From assembly GCA_014607495.2 (NCBI GenBank), contig CP053163.1, positions 7,048,716 through 7,112,715 of the forward strand: 64,000 nt of DNA, given 5' to 3'. Under the pieces are notes generated by a model. The model was not told the origin of the DNA and made no database searches. It saw only the letters and a program-made list of their open reading frames with translations. The position numbers were made by a program, and so were the translations under genes. Shown here piece by piece: positions 1 to 11,317 of this stretch. Positions within the stretch are counted from its first letter, which is position 1. Every line of letters begins with the position of its first letter. This DNA is from Carposina sasakii (taxonomy: Eukaryota > Arthropoda > Insecta > Lepidoptera > Carposinidae).

Positions 1-170
1 CATAGCGATGCCGGATACAAAAGACACAAAAGATCAGTGACAAGTCTCTAGCTTATCGCTTGGGAGAACGCTCCTGAGTTCCTCAATCGACTACAATACA
101 CACGAAAGCTTAGGAGATGTAGCTGATGTATCCTAGCGAAGAAAGTACGGTGAGAAACAGACGCTCATAT
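1..170. repeat. Dispersed repeat fragment of unknown class
   Basis: The words around 'gtgacaag...tagcttatcgc' and 'agctgatgtat' recur at about 4530-4610, 44890-45003 (continuing at 45350-45410) and 62985-63080, so this is a shared interspersed repeat cut by the window edge. No reading frame is evident. It may be the 3' part of a LINE. Assignment rests only on visual similarity. Confidence 0.35.
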
Positions 171-974
171 CGTGACAATACTGATCTGGGGACATTAAGT
201 TATAATGCTTTTACTGGTTGTATTACGTCGTATTTTGTATAATAACATTTAGCATTTTCCAAAATATATCCCAACATTTGCTATAACAAACAAACCACTT
301 TAAATTATTAATTCCCTCTTTTTAATAAGATGTTGCGCTAATAATTGTATGTAATTGTAAGTATACTTAGATTATATTAGTTTACTAATACAAAATATAT
401 CACCATAAGTAACTAAATAATGGAAGCGATCGCCGTAGTAACACAACTTGTGCAATCAATTAGACATAAACAAGCTACAGTTGCCCTAAGTGCTCCTCCA
501 TCATGGCCGGCTGTAAGTGGAGAGTTTAATGCATGGTATACAGGTTGTAAAACTCAGCTAATTGCCAAGGATGTGGCTAGGCTTATATTGAAAGGTAAAC
601 TTCAGAACATAAGTCTGAATCAAATGAAAATTATCGCAAAATTCCGTAATGATGAATTGATGACTATTTTCTCGACCAAAATCAAGGTTTTGTGTAGGAT
701 AAAACGATTTCTATGATATTGACACGAAGTGCAAATATGGTATAGTGGAAATTTCGAAAGATTCAGGATCAGCGTAAAAAAAGATTTAAAAAATACATTG
801 TCATGATTTAAAAAAAGAAAAGTCGTAGAAGTGCCTGTTCCGTCCAACTTCGATTTCACCCAGGCGAGTGACACGAACGCCCGATCGCTTAACTGAATCG
901 GAATGCAAACTTTGCAGGGTAATTCAATTGTTATTTAATCCCTGCAAGTAACAATAATAGCTGCGTACTTCCAA

Positions 975-1143
975 CCCATTGCAGTCCACTGCTGGACGTA
1001 GGCCTCCCCCAGAGCACGCCACAAGATTCGAACTCCCGTTTTTACCATCCAGTCATAATTAGCCGCCCTCTTTAAATCATCGGTCCATCTGGCCGGAGGG
1101 CTTCCAACATTACGCTGGCCGAGGTGCGATCTCTATTCGAGAA
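975..1143 (-). pseudogene. RTE-type LINE, C-terminal end fragment
   Basis: Read on the minus strand this gives a short stretch containing GSPPARWTDDLKRAA and then LGEAYVQQWTA. That is the C-terminal tail shared by RTE-like 'endonuclease-reverse transcriptase' LINEs, and it matches the copy at 6752-7040. The fragment is 5'-truncated and has no start. It is a dead LINE end; the exact LINE clade is inferred. Confidence 0.6.
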
Positions 1144-1309
1144 TTAAAATGAGAATCACAGTGTATATTATGCCTAACTGTCACTTACAGCCTGTATATA
1201 ACTATAATATAGGCACGAGTAGGCCTACGTTGGAAATATCGACTATAGTAAAATTTATCTTTATTAGTTAGCCAAATAATTATTTTAGTTAACTTTCTTT
1301 AGTTTACCT

Positions 1310-1690
1310 GTGCTTATTCGGGTTTTCACTAGAATACATCAGCTACATCTCTTTCTGATCACCTCATTTCTTATTCTATCTTTCAAAGTGACTCCACACA
1401 TACTTCTCAATGCTCTTATTTCCACTGCCTTCACTTCACTTTGGTGTTTTGGTTTCTGCCATGCCCAACTTTCACTACCATACATAAGAGTCGGCAACAA
1501 AACACCTCTATGAACAGCTATTCATTGGCTACTCATAAAACAATTAAGTGTCCCATTCACCCGATTTCCAGCATTCACTCTCCTTACAATATCTTTGTCA
1601 TGCTTACTATCCATTGTAAACAAAGTCCCCAGATACACGAACTCAGTCACTTGCTCAACTCATTCTTCGCCAATTAGATCAAGTGTCTTA
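1310..1690 (-). pseudogene. LINE reverse transcriptase C-terminal fragment
   Basis: The minus strand reads through FVYLGTLFTMDSKHDKDI, then GSESWAWQKPKH, then RALRSMCGVTLKDRIRN. These are the thumb and C-terminal motifs of RTE/jockey-like LINE polymerases found across insects. At least one in-frame TGA lies between the first two motifs. No 5' portion is nearby. It is a decayed fragment, probably of the same general family as the RTE tails elsewhere in the window. Confidence 0.6.
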
Positions 1691-2225
1691 AAATGGATTT
1701 AACGATTCGAAAACGTGAATTTATAAGATTTTCGTAAGGAAGCCTTCACGTAGTGTCTGAAAATTCTCGAGAACATTATTCAAAGAATTTTAAGTTTTTA
1801 AGAACATTCTTCAAAGAAGAATTTATTCGCGATAACTTAAATCTTCCCATTCAACTTTGAGTAGTTTTTTTTTTCAGGAGTTGGTTACGTAAACTTCAGT
1901 TTAGATCAGAAAGAACTTAACAAACAGGGTGTAACAAAAGGGTTGTGTAAAGCAAAATGCCATGAATATAGCCCTATAGAGAGCCTATGCACAAAATGTG
2001 AGGTTCAAAATCAGTGTTTAGTTTTAAAGATTGTGTGAATATTTCTGAATTGTCTCTATACTAGATACTCGTATGTGGTAAAATAAACACGTGGTTTCGA
2101 CTCTCACTCTGTAGTGAGATATTTTCATGGCTGAATGACTGATATATCAACAGCCTAAACTGCTCATGAGACTTGAAATTTGAAGGTTTTCTTTGTATGC
2201 CATAAGCATAATAAATCTTACCTTA

Positions 2226-2450
2226 CTTTTTACTAATATTATAAACGCGAAAGTTTGTGAGTATGGATGGATCTTTGTTACTCTTTCACGTAAAAACGGC
2301 TGGAGCATTTTTAATAAAAATTGGTTTAAAGTTAGCTGACACCCTGGATTAACACATAGGCTACTTTTTATCCCGGGAAAATATTTTTATTTCGACATTT
2401 TTTTCTGAGTTTCTGCGGTCCACGCGGACAAAGTCGCGGGCATCCACTAG
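2226..2450 (+). mobile_element. Helitron-like (Lep1-type) element
   Basis: Begins near 'ctaatattataaacgcgaaag', contains the lepidopteran signature around 'ggctactttttatcccggg', and ends with a GC-rich hairpin (cacgcggac...gtcgcggg) followed by CTAG next to a T. A short hairpin plus terminal CTRR is the Helitron 3' end rule. Similar copies lie at 16763, 36809, 57259, 61195 and 63920. It is non-coding and so non-autonomous. Confidence 0.6.
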
Positions 2451-3028
2451 TACGATATAGTATAATATGTACCAACAAAGGAATATAAAGCTTAAAAATT
2501 AAATAACCCGTATAAAACCTGTAATTATTACGAAATACCTATACACTGCCAATAAATTAATTCGTAAACCGTGAAATGAATATTCAGCCGTAAGCTACGT
2601 ATTATGTAACAATTTATTAAGTTAATAGCATTATTTAATAAATAAGGCCGTAAAGAGCTGCGTGAGATTGATAACGAAGCGGGAGAGGGAGAGGGCTTTT
2701 ATATGGCCGGGAGGGCTTTTTAATAAATATTATTAATTTTAATATATAGTTATAGGTTATTGCTAAGCAGTTTAAAGGTATAACTAGCTATTTACTGACT
2801 TTACTGACTAATTTCCGAAACCAATGTAGGTGTAATAAATATAAAGGTGAAAGTAAGAGTCTTATCTTTTCACGCTTTATTTACCTATACTTCGGACGGA
2901 GTCGCAGGCTATAGCTAGTAAGCTGTAATTTACGATCACGTGGACATTATTGCGGGTATCGGTCTATTTCGTGAGTACTGCTTTGTCTGCCGTGATAGGT
3001 CTGACTATTTTTATTACTTGTACTGTAA

Positions 3029-3073
3029 GTTCTTAGGGATCTTAGTGTGGGACTAGGTCAATGTGTTGTATAT
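3029..3073 (+). repeat. SINE-B 3' fragment
   Basis: The words 'gggatcttagtgtgggacta' and 'ggtcaatgtgttgt' are the same as in the complement of 33636-33883 and 45142-45347, which carry a tRNA-like head. Only the 3' body remains here. Confidence 0.5.
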
Positions 3074-3403
3074 AAAACTAAAAAACAAAAAGGAACTAAA
3101 GTTTAAATGGTTTGTATACTTTCATGGTTTAGATTACTGTATACTAGAATCAGTAATTGTTCTCGGTTTAATTGTTTGTGAATTCTGTTGAATAGGGCGT
3201 TCGTTCATTAAGATAATTGCCATTTGATGAGGGCTGTGTAATTACGATGTAATTTTTTAGGTTAGGTACGTATTGGATACGTTGATATATTTATCAAAGT
3301 AGGTATATCTACTAATCATAAATATTTATATCTTACTAATTGTTAATAGGTAGGTAGAATATGTATCACAAAATCCAGCGTTATTAATTAAGATAAGAGT
3401 ATA

Positions 3404-3723
3404 TAGTGTGATTTTTGGTCGTCAACGTTCCCGAAAATTACAGAATCTCCTATGTGGAGATCACGATCATTTTTCTCCATGGAAGCATACCTGGGAAGTA
3501 TCTGGTTTCCAAAACATTAGGGCCCAAAGTTGAGTAAATAGACTGCGTTTCTCTGCATAAATGCACATTGACGCGTGTAGCAAGATTTTTTCACGAGAAA
3601 TAATTAATATCTGTCTATGAAAAAACTAGCATAAACACTGGACACTATAAATTGCGCCCGATCAGGTAATTTAAAAAAAAATCTAAAAATTGACATCGTT
3701 TCCCAACATTTTTTGGGTTTAAC
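3404..3723 (+). mobile_element. MITE-A, right end truncated
   Basis: Shares 'gatttttggtcgtcaacgtt', 'ctccatggaagcatacctgg' and 'agttgagtaaatagactgcg' with the complete copy at 5481-5844. The other terminus is lost after about 3720. Non-coding. Confidence 0.6.
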
Positions 3724-4030
3724 CACAAAGCGGCAAACTGCAAAGCGGTTCTGCAAGGTTTTCAAAGAATTTGAATATTAACTACCAGCATAAAGTTTTC
3801 TCCGTTTCCGTAATGAAGTCGTCTTAGATATCCACCAGTGTATAACTGTAATTCTGTTTTTACCCAACGGCGCCAGAAAACGGGCTTTTTCGAGTGTATG
3901 AGTGCACATTTCATTGGCACGCTGCTGTAGAGTCAAAACGGATTGTCGCATTGAAAAGGTATCATTAGATTCATCTTAGTCGTGAGAGTGAAACGGGGTC
4001 AAAATTTTACGCAGCCGGTGTTTTTCTTTA

Positions 4031-4264
4031 AAGCCTCGAGCACACAGAATGCGTATGCGTACACATAAGCGTAGACGTACACGTACCTCTGAGTTGTAAC
4101 GTACGGAACTCTATAAGACAGGACACACCGCTTGACGTCTACGCTTACGTCTACGCATACGTATCCGGTCTGCCCGTGCGTATACAGTTCCATTATTACA
4201 ACTCAGAGGTACGTGTACGTCTACGCTTACGTGCACGCATACGCATCCGGTGTGCTCGAGGCTT
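4031..4264. repeat. Foldback element with 69-bp inverted arms
   Basis: Arm 4031-4099 starts aagcctcgagcacac. Arm 4196-4264 ends gtgtgctcgaggctt and mirrors the first over about 69 bp with a few mismatches. The arms are unusually rich in 'acgta/cgcata' repeats. TTAA occurs at both outer edges (4028-4031 and 4263-4266), which could be a target duplication of the piggyBac type, but the termini do not prove a superfamily. Open frames across it are by-products of the palindrome. Confidence 0.6.
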
Positions 4265-4389
4265 AAATATTCACCGTAAACATCCGTGGCACCTTTGCTA
4301 TTTTTCAATAACTGTTATAGAAAATTCTGTTCGAGTCACTGTGAACAAAAATAGTTTTTACAAAGTCAATATAGTTTTTATTACATTCC

Positions 4390-4515
4390 GTGAGATGGAC
4401 GTACAATTTAGCCAAGGTCGCGAGTACCTATTTCTATCCAGCAAGCTTCTTCCGACCGATCCGAGTAGAGGTTATTAATGGAGGCCTATGTTGCACATTG
4501 GACTTCTCATGGCTG
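4390..4515 (+). pseudogene. RTE-type LINE 3' tail fragment (second family)
   Basis: The stretch 'cttccgaccgatccgagtag' followed by 'ggaggcctatgtt' and 'tggacttctcatggctg' matches the 3' ends at 27880-27950 and 39388-39460. These are the last codons of the RTE copies there. Only the tail is present. Confidence 0.55.
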
Positions 4516-5098
4516 AATAAATTTATTCTTAGTTCTTTAGTTGACTCTTACAATACGCACGGAATTAGCTGCAGCTGATGTATTTTAGTGAAGCCCCGCA
4601 TCAGCACAGGACTATATAAAGATCCCTTTTAACAATCTTAATGGTATACTTAATTTCGACAAACATGGGCATTTCTTTTCAATTATCGATATAAAAATCT
4701 ATGTTTATTGCCTTTACGTCGAATTTGGCGGGCAGCTAGCTGAAAGAACTTCTAACCAAATGTTTACAACCAGAATATGAAAAAACATAAAAATTATACG
4801 AATAAGAAAACATGATTATGTCGAATTAATAATTCCAAAGGCTTTTACAAATTTTACTTTGCAATTCATAGATTTCCATATAACCTTGGGGTATTCGCTC
4901 TGTGGTTTGCTTAATTACGGTTTTTTCCATAGACCCAAAAATATTTACGTAAAGAGTTTCTTTAGGAGCGAGTTAATTAAGAAAGCCGCACTACGCTGTA
5001 CCCATGTTAAAAACGGTTAATTGTAAGTAGAAACTCATACACCGATGGTTCCATACAAACTGGTCCTCATACAACTCCTCTAATATAATGACAACTGA

Positions 5099-5211
5099 GG
5101 GGTAAGGAACCTTTCGATAGTCCGTAACGCTATCGTCCAACTATCAAATCACATAGATTTTGCTAGCGAGTCGCTAGCGTTACGCCGCGTAAAAAGGTTC
5201 GTGCTTACCCC
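5099..5211. mobile_element. MITE-C (113 bp) with ACTGA target duplication
   Basis: Ends ggggtaag(g)aacctt and aaggttcgtgcttacccc are inverted repeats. ACTGA flanks both sides (5094-5098 and 5212-5216). A related copy in the opposite orientation lies at 62340-62453. The interior holds the palindrome gctagcgagtcgctagc. Too small to code. Confidence 0.6.
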
Positions 5212-5480
5212 ACTGAAGTTAACGGAAAACTTAAAATGATACGGTTTTATTATTCCAACCACAAATTAAATTTTTAATGAACTTTTAATAATAATTTTGA
5301 AAACATATTTTTTCTTAGCTACTTAGGTCCTAATTATAATTTATTTAACACTAATGATTTTCAAATTATTTTAAAATACTTGCCGAATTGCATTTGGAAT
5401 ACGAAGAGTTATTTATTGTTTCAGTAATCAGACAGTTCTATTTGAGAAAAAAGTTTATGCTGTCTCCATCTTGATCTATA

Positions 5481-5844
5481 CAGGATGATTTTTGGTCGTC
5501 AATCTCCTCATCATCACGATCATTTTTCTCCATGGAAGCATACCTGGGAAGTGTCTGGTTTCCAAAATATTAGGGTCCAAAGTTGAGTAAATAGACTGCG
5601 TTTTTCTGCATAAATGCACATAGACGCGCGTAGCAGGATTTTTTCACGAAAAATAATTAATATCTGTCTATAAAAAAACTAACATAAACACTAGACACTA
5701 TAAATTTCGCACGATCAAGGAATTTAAAATTTTTTTTCAAAAAAAAAAATTTTTTTTCACAGCATTTTTTTTGGCATAAACTTACTTTATTTCATGTATA
5801 GAACACGTACCCTTCGTTAAAGGTGGCCACAAAAAAACATCCTG
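5481..5844 (+). mobile_element. MITE-A, complete copy
   Basis: A 364-bp element that starts CAGGATGATTTTTGG and ends CCACAAAAAAACATCCTG, so the outer bases are inverted repeats. It is flanked by TA on both sides (5479-5480 and 5845-5846). TA duplication with CAGG termini suggests a Tc1/mariner-related non-autonomous element, which is an inference. Six recognisable copies are in the window. Confidence 0.7.
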
Positions 5845-6751
5845 TAGATCTGCCTAAGTAAGTTTGTATCCATCTTAGCAGCGATACAGCGCTATAAGCT
5901 GTGCGGTATCTTATTTAAACGATGGAAACGGTTCTGCTTTAAGAGTTCATAATAATCCCCAGAATCCTAAAAAAATATATTAATTTTAGATTAACCCCGA
6001 AACACATTTCTCTTCATGGCCGGATTTGCACGGTTCTCTCACGCGATGCTGTATTTTTGCTAACATTTAATTTCCGTGATGCTAACTTACTTCCTCCAAC
6101 GCTGACTGATGTTGAATGATAGCTTTATTTAAATTACTTAAACATGATAATACTATTGTATAAAAATAATCGTTTACAGTATCAAAATGAAACTACGAAT
6201 TGTGTGATACTATATTTTTTAAATAATAAAGTATTTTTTTATTTGATACTTTAATTAAACGATATCAATGATAGTGTAAAATTTTAAAAGCAAAAAACAA
6301 AGATAGTATATTATTTATCCAAGTAGGGGTTTTAAATTATTACATACACAGACAAACTTGATAGCAAAATAGAAACAAAATAATAGACATAGGGTAAATG
6401 AAACAAAGTAAACAAATAAGGAAACACGTCGTACAAAACAAAATACCCCGAAATAATGTGCAACGTATAAGGAACTCATGCACGTGCAACTGCCAATCAC
6501 GTCCCTTCAGCTGGATTCTGCTAAAACAAGATAGGCCTGTCATGCAAGCAGGGCAGCTTTCTAAAAGGGACCTAATGGAAGTCAACGTTTTGCGATAGTC
6601 TGCTGAGAATGCCGTGACAAGTGTTGCCTATAATATCGAAAGTGACGTTCCTTTATACAAACAGTTGAATTCCATACCTACCTATGAGTAGCACAAAGTT
6701 CATTATTATCAATTTATTTCCGGGTATTTATTTTACATTAGTAATATAGCA

Positions 6752-7040
6752 GTAGACCAAAGTGACAGACATAGTCTCGAAATGTAGCAGACTGAAGTGG
6801 CAGTGGGCCGGCCACATCTGTCGTAGAACCGATGGACGGTGGAGTAAACGGGTTCTCGAATGGAGACCACGCCTCGGCAAGCGTAGCGTTGGGCGCCCTC
6901 CGGCCAGATGGACCGATGACTTAAAGAGGACGGCTGGTAGTAACTGGATGGCAAAAACGGGAGATCCAGCCATGTGGCGTACACTGGGGGAGGCCTACGT
7001 CCAGCAGTGGACTGTAATAGGCTGACGATGACGAATATAG
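6752..7040 (+). pseudogene. RTE-type LINE C-terminus with (GAT)-rich tail
   Basis: Encodes KWQWAGHICRRTDGRW, then GRPPARWTDDLKRTAG, then LGEAYVQQWTVIG and a stop, followed by 'gacgatgacg'. This is the characteristic C-terminus of RTE-like LINEs, and translation is open for about 87 residues. It is a 5'-truncated insertion. Its last 50 bases are nearly the same as the 3' tail of the SINE-R copies in this window, which points to a LINE/SINE partnership. Confidence 0.75.
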
Positions 7041-7654
7041 CAGTGCTTTATTTTACAACTAGTCTTTGTTACTAGTAACTATTCCTCTCATAAAGTTTGG
7101 TTCTTTACATAGCTTGGATTCTTCTTGAAGTACCTATTCTCTTGCAAGAAAAGCTTTCGTATATATTGTTCCCGTGCACTATTTTTTCTCTGACAAAATT
7201 TGTCTTTTATTATTTGTGGGTTGCAGTACTTGCGTACTATTAACATGGTTTGAGATTTTGTCATTATGAGATAGTGGGGTCTCTTTTATTATTATGATCC
7301 TCCTGATCCTGCAGTTCGAGCGATCTTTCTCATTTCGTGAACACAGCCGTGTATACACACAAATATATATGTATTTAGCGTACCTTAATGTTCGTTTATA
7401 GTCTATCACCGGTGACACAATCACCCTACGATCACCTTTAGTCCAATCAAGGAAGAAATCCTTTATGGAGACTCAACATTAATTTCTGTTCGAAATTCTT
7501 ATTCTTTATTGTACACATACAATTATATACAGACAGAAGTTATGAAAGAAAATGTACAAAGGCGTACTTATCTCTGAAAGAGATTTCTTCGAGCAAACCA
7601 TTTGGGAAAGTGATAATTAAATATAAAAGGTAGACATGCGTTTCGTTACGTATA

Positions 7655-8103
7655 CAAGGTGCTTGTGACAGCCAGGCATATATTGATACCATGACTTCAG
7701 ACCATGATTCTGAGGCGGAAAACACTGAAAATTTTCGCAGGATTTTTTTTTTTCCTATTTTCAGGGAAAAAATTGTTTACTTCGTTTAATTAGGCCATAG
7801 ATAATGACTTATAAAAAAATTACCAGAAAGATAATTTAAAAAAAAGTTGCCCTCAAAAATGTTCGAATAAACTGATCAACCCTAATGGAGAGTCACAAGT
7901 GATCCAAAACAGCAATGTGTCACACAATAACCAATAAGCCCATTCAATTAGTCACAGGATCGCCCGATACAGTTGGCCCGGAGAGCAAAGATTACTGATA
8001 AATAAATCAAAAATACATTTCCTGTGAGTAATAACACTGTCGTATAACTTAACACAGTGGTACTTGTTCAGCATTTCAGTATTTGCCTGGCTTTCACCCA
8101 CAA
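7655..8103 (-). mobile_element. MITE-B copy
   Basis: Starts 'caaggtgcttgtgacagcca' and ends with the inverse 'ggctttcacccacaacc'. The interior words 'ctgatcaaccc', 'agtcacaagtgatccaaaa' and 'aataaccaataagccca' match the complement of the copy at 8781-9249. Open frames in it are not conserved between copies. Confidence 0.65.
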
Positions 8104-8336
8104 CCTTAATAATTATAGAAAAATAATAAAATCCAGGAATATTTCCATTTCGGAGAACCACAAGTTTTTCCTAAGAACATTAATAGTAGAAAAAAGGTAG
8201 GTAATTTACAATTTGTGGCTCTCTATAATCGAAATATTCCTGAATTTTATTATTTTCCTATAAATTTTAATGTATCCTAACATACATAACATATACTAGT
8301 ATACTGAATAAATTTCCGACAGAAATTTTCCGCAGC

Positions 8337-8600
8337 GCAATTACTTGATCGGGCGAAATTTATAGTGTTTATGTTAGTTTTTTTATAGACAGATATTAAT
8401 TAATTCTCGTGAAAAAATCTTGCTACACGCGTCAATGTGCATTTATGCAGAAACGTTTTTCTAGTCTATTTACTCAACTTTGGACCCTAATATTTTTGAA
8501 ACCAGACACTTCCCAGGTATGCTTCCATGGAGAAAAATTATCGTGATGATAAGGAGATTCCGTAGTTTTCGGGAACGTTGACGACCAAAAATCACCCTGT
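8337..8600 (-). mobile_element. MITE-A, one end truncated
   Basis: Opposite orientation to 5481-5844. Ends ...ccaaaaatcaccctg next to TA. The left side begins within the element at 'gcgcaattacttgatcgggc', so one terminus is missing. Confidence 0.6.
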
Positions 8601-8780
8601 ATTGAATGACTACTTTCGATTATTAGACGCCTGAACTAATGATTTACCTTCTTTTATTTTTCCTGTAAAATTTGGTTTTTTATATTACCGCCTTCTTTCC
8701 CGGGAAAGCGATATATCCCATGCTTTATACCGATACCTGATAACCTAGATATCGAAGTCTGTTAACTGTGATGGGATATA

Positions 8781-9249
8781 CAGAGTGTTTGTGACAGCCA
8801 GGCAAATACTGAGAAGCTAAACAAGTACCATTGTTGGGAGTTATACGACTGTGTTATTACTTACAGGAAATTAATTTTTGATTATACGCAATGTTTGCTT
8901 TCCGCGCTAACTGTATCGGGGATCCTGTAACTAGTTACATTGGCTTATTGGTTATTTTGTGATACAATGCTGTTTTTTGGATCACTTGTGACTCTCCTTT
9001 GGGGTTGATCAGTTAATTGAACTTTTTTGAAAGCAACTTTTGTTTTGAAAATCATCCAAACGTTAAAATTTTATTTTCAAGTCATTATTTAAGGCCTACT
9101 TAAACGAACCACCCTATTTTTCCCTGAATAAATAAAAAAAAAATCGGAAAATTTCAGAATTTTTCTGGGAAAATGTTCACTGGTTTTCATCTCAGAATCA
9201 TGGTCTGAAGTCACCATATCAATTATTTGCCTGGCTGACAAACACCCTG
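8781..9249 (+). mobile_element. MITE-B, complete copy next to a dpr exon
   Basis: A 469-bp element with ends CAGAGTGTTTGTGACAGCCA and TGGCTGACAAACACCCTG, about 28 bp of imperfect inverted repeat, flanked by TA. The right end is 57 bp before the dpr exon at 9307. No coding capacity. Confidence 0.7.
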
Positions 9250-9306
9250 TAAGGTGTTACCTTTACCGCATGATATGTAACATAACGAATTTCCTCTTGT
9301 CTACAG

Positions 9307-9517
9307 GTATCATGGATCCGAAAACGAGACCTGCATATACTAACGGTGGGCGTACACACGTACAGTAGCGACGCTCGATTCGCCGCACTACACACGGATG
9401 GCTCGGACATCTGGACGATGCGGGTGGCACCTGCACAGGCACGTGACTCCGGCGCTTATGAGTGCCAAGTGTCTACAGAGCCTAAGATCAGCTTGTCTTT
9501 TCGGCTTACTGTTGTTG
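9307..9517 (+). CDS. dpr: dpr-family gene, exon: second half of Ig domain 1
   Basis: Internal exon of a defective-proboscis-extension-response gene, a neuronal cell-surface adhesion protein with two Ig domains that binds DIP partners during synaptic target choice. Acceptor ...tgtctacag precedes 9307; donor GTAAGT begins at 9518. It encodes VSWIRKRDLHILTVG, then a basic stretch, DSGAYECQVSTEPK and FRLTVV. The Trp and the DSGxYxC cysteine are Ig core residues, and the W-I-R-K-R-D / CQVSTEPK signature is characteristic of insect Dpr proteins. It ends in phase 1, which fits the next exon at 40886. The first half of Ig1, with its first cysteine, and the signal peptide were not found upstream and probably lie outside the window. 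Which dpr paralogue it is cannot be decided here. Confidence 0.92.
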
Positions 9518-9534
9518 GTAAGTATTAAAACATA

Positions 9535-9800
9535 CATACCTACATTTTGTCACTTTGTATTTGCTAACGTATCATCATCTTCCTGCCTTGTTCCCATTCA
9601 GTTGAGGTCGTCGCAATTATGTTCTCTTCTTCCATTCATCCCCATTATCCGTCAACTCATTACTTACTCCTAGTACACGCATATCCTCTCTCACACATCC
9701 ATCCAACACTTCTTAGGTCTACCTCTTCCTCTATAACCATCCGCATTCATGCCCAACACTCTCTGTAAAATATGCCCTTCGTCCCGTCACTTTTTATGTC
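9535..9800. repeat. Dispersed repeat, probable LINE remnant
   Basis: Pyrimidine-rich text including 'atcatcttcctgcc', 'ttgttcccattcag' and 'cgtcaactcattacttactc' recurs in degraded form at 15130-15240. It has no open frame on either strand. Likely an old LINE 3' region; low certainty. Confidence 0.35.
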
Positions 9801-10319
9801 CCGCGGTTACATCGTAACTTGTCTGTAATCGACACAATTTTCAAATTTCCTCTTATGCACTTCCTTATCTTATGAAACACCAGACATGGGTTTCAATATT
9901 TGCATCACGCTTACATGCAATTAATTTTCATGGTTAGGTTATCTATTTAAATAGCTACCTATAAAACCTACGTTGAGCAAATTATATCTAACAAGCTACG
10001 TCACAAGCGGTGGATGCGCTTTTCTCCAGAGAATCCCTGAGTCTCCAGCTCTACCTTTAGCGATGAATTATGCAATGTATACGGAACACGACAAAGGATA
10101 TGGAAATTTTCGTCGTTGGTCACTGTACTATAACTCAAGTAATTCTACAAACAAAGCTGTTAGAGTAACTGCTGTTTTCAGTATTAGAATGCGTTTATGT
10201 GTGTTGTAATGGTTTGTAAACCACTGTCTTATTGTGTTATATTTGTTTAAGAATGTTAATGAACTTATTATTTTATGCTAAAGTTTAATTAAACTACTCT
10301 TAATCGCCTCTACCTACGA

Positions 10320-10455
10320 CTACTACTAACCGAACTTGCACATGTCAACTATACTCTCAAAATTGGTCAGAAGTGGCACCATGTGGTTCTATCGGCCCTT
10401 GGTGCTCTGCCTACCCCGTAAGGGATAAAGGCGTGATTGTATGTATGTTAATCGC
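10320..10455 (+). repeat. Short retroposon-like repeat with (TATG) tail
   Basis: The motif 'aattggtcagaagtggcacc' followed by 'tgcctaccccgtaagggata' and a tail of tatg units recurs at 61550-61695 and 63598-63690, with a tail-only piece at 29165-29210. Common position and a simple-repeat tail suggest a SINE-like retroposon. No clear tRNA boxes. Confidence 0.5.
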
Positions 10456-10467
10456 ATTTTACGATAC

Positions 10468-10531
10468 CCACAGGCAGACATGGGGTGGTGGATATTCTAC
10501 TTTGCCGCCATCACACGGCACATCCTGTATA
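10468..10531 (-). repeat. SINE-R 5' fragment
   Basis: The text 'acgatacccac' to 'tggggtggt...ctactttgccgccatcacacggc' matches the 5' end of SINE-R as seen in full at 44370-44627. The rest is absent. Confidence 0.5.
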
Positions 10532-10571
10532 CGTTTTTAACATAGTGGTCATCTCGAGCACATAATATGTA

Positions 10572-10941
10572 TGACGGAGGGTCGAGCGGTGTGGATGTAG
10601 ACCCATCACTTTCCGGACGCCGATCCATGGTATTTTGAAGAAATAAATCTTGGTATTAATTGTTCACGTATAATGAAGGTAGTTTACAGTAAAATCAACA
10701 CAAAATAATTACAAACAGCGATGATGGAAATCGATTACTAATTCTAATTAGGAACGCGGTGAAGTCAGAGTGAGGTTAGGACAACCGTACCGTTCAACCG
10801 CCCCAAAAATAAGTGAAGTCTAGGTCCGCCATAACCAACTGTCATCCGCCATCTTTCCCGCGCAAAAATCAGTGTTCCCAGCCTCACTCTGAATACACCC
10901 AAGTCTATGAGACTTGACGTTCCGTTTCACTCTCCACGACA
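10572..10941 (-). repeat. 3' LTR of the Ty3/gypsy element
   Basis: On the minus strand it starts TGTCGTGGAGAG and ends CCTCCGTCA. It matches the 5' LTR base for base by eye, including the Gag start codon that lies inside it. Preceded by TGTA. Confidence 0.9.
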
Positions 10942-11317
10942 CGGCCATCTTGACATGTCACACGTCCTCGTGTGATGTCCCTGGAAAGAATGAATACCAG
11001 CTGCAGTATTCGAGTACTTACTCGGCCTATCCTGATCATGGTGTACTGAATTGGGATTTTACTAAAACAACCCCTTTTATGAGAGTAGAGGTTTATTCTT
11101 AATTAATTCCATCAACATTGCAATTTGAAATTAACGACTAAGATCTAAACACATCATTGACCAGTATTCACAAATCATACGACATTCCGTATACAGATGA
11201 CTATTCTGATGTACATACTATAAATCAAGTTCATTTGCTAGGATCTCCAAGTATCTACAATGCCTCCTTCGAGCGTCAACGGTCGCCGCTATCACCTAAA
11301 TCGAGCAATAGCGACTC

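Noticed and set aside
420..716. 98-codon open frame starting MEAIAVVTQLVQ
   Set aside because: Composition is plausible at first but there is no known motif, splice context or repeat support, and the second half degenerates. Not enough to call a gene.
4111..4308. Open frames rich in Arg/Val across the 4-kb palindrome
   Set aside because: They are products of the repetitive acgta/cgcata inverted arms and occur on both strands.
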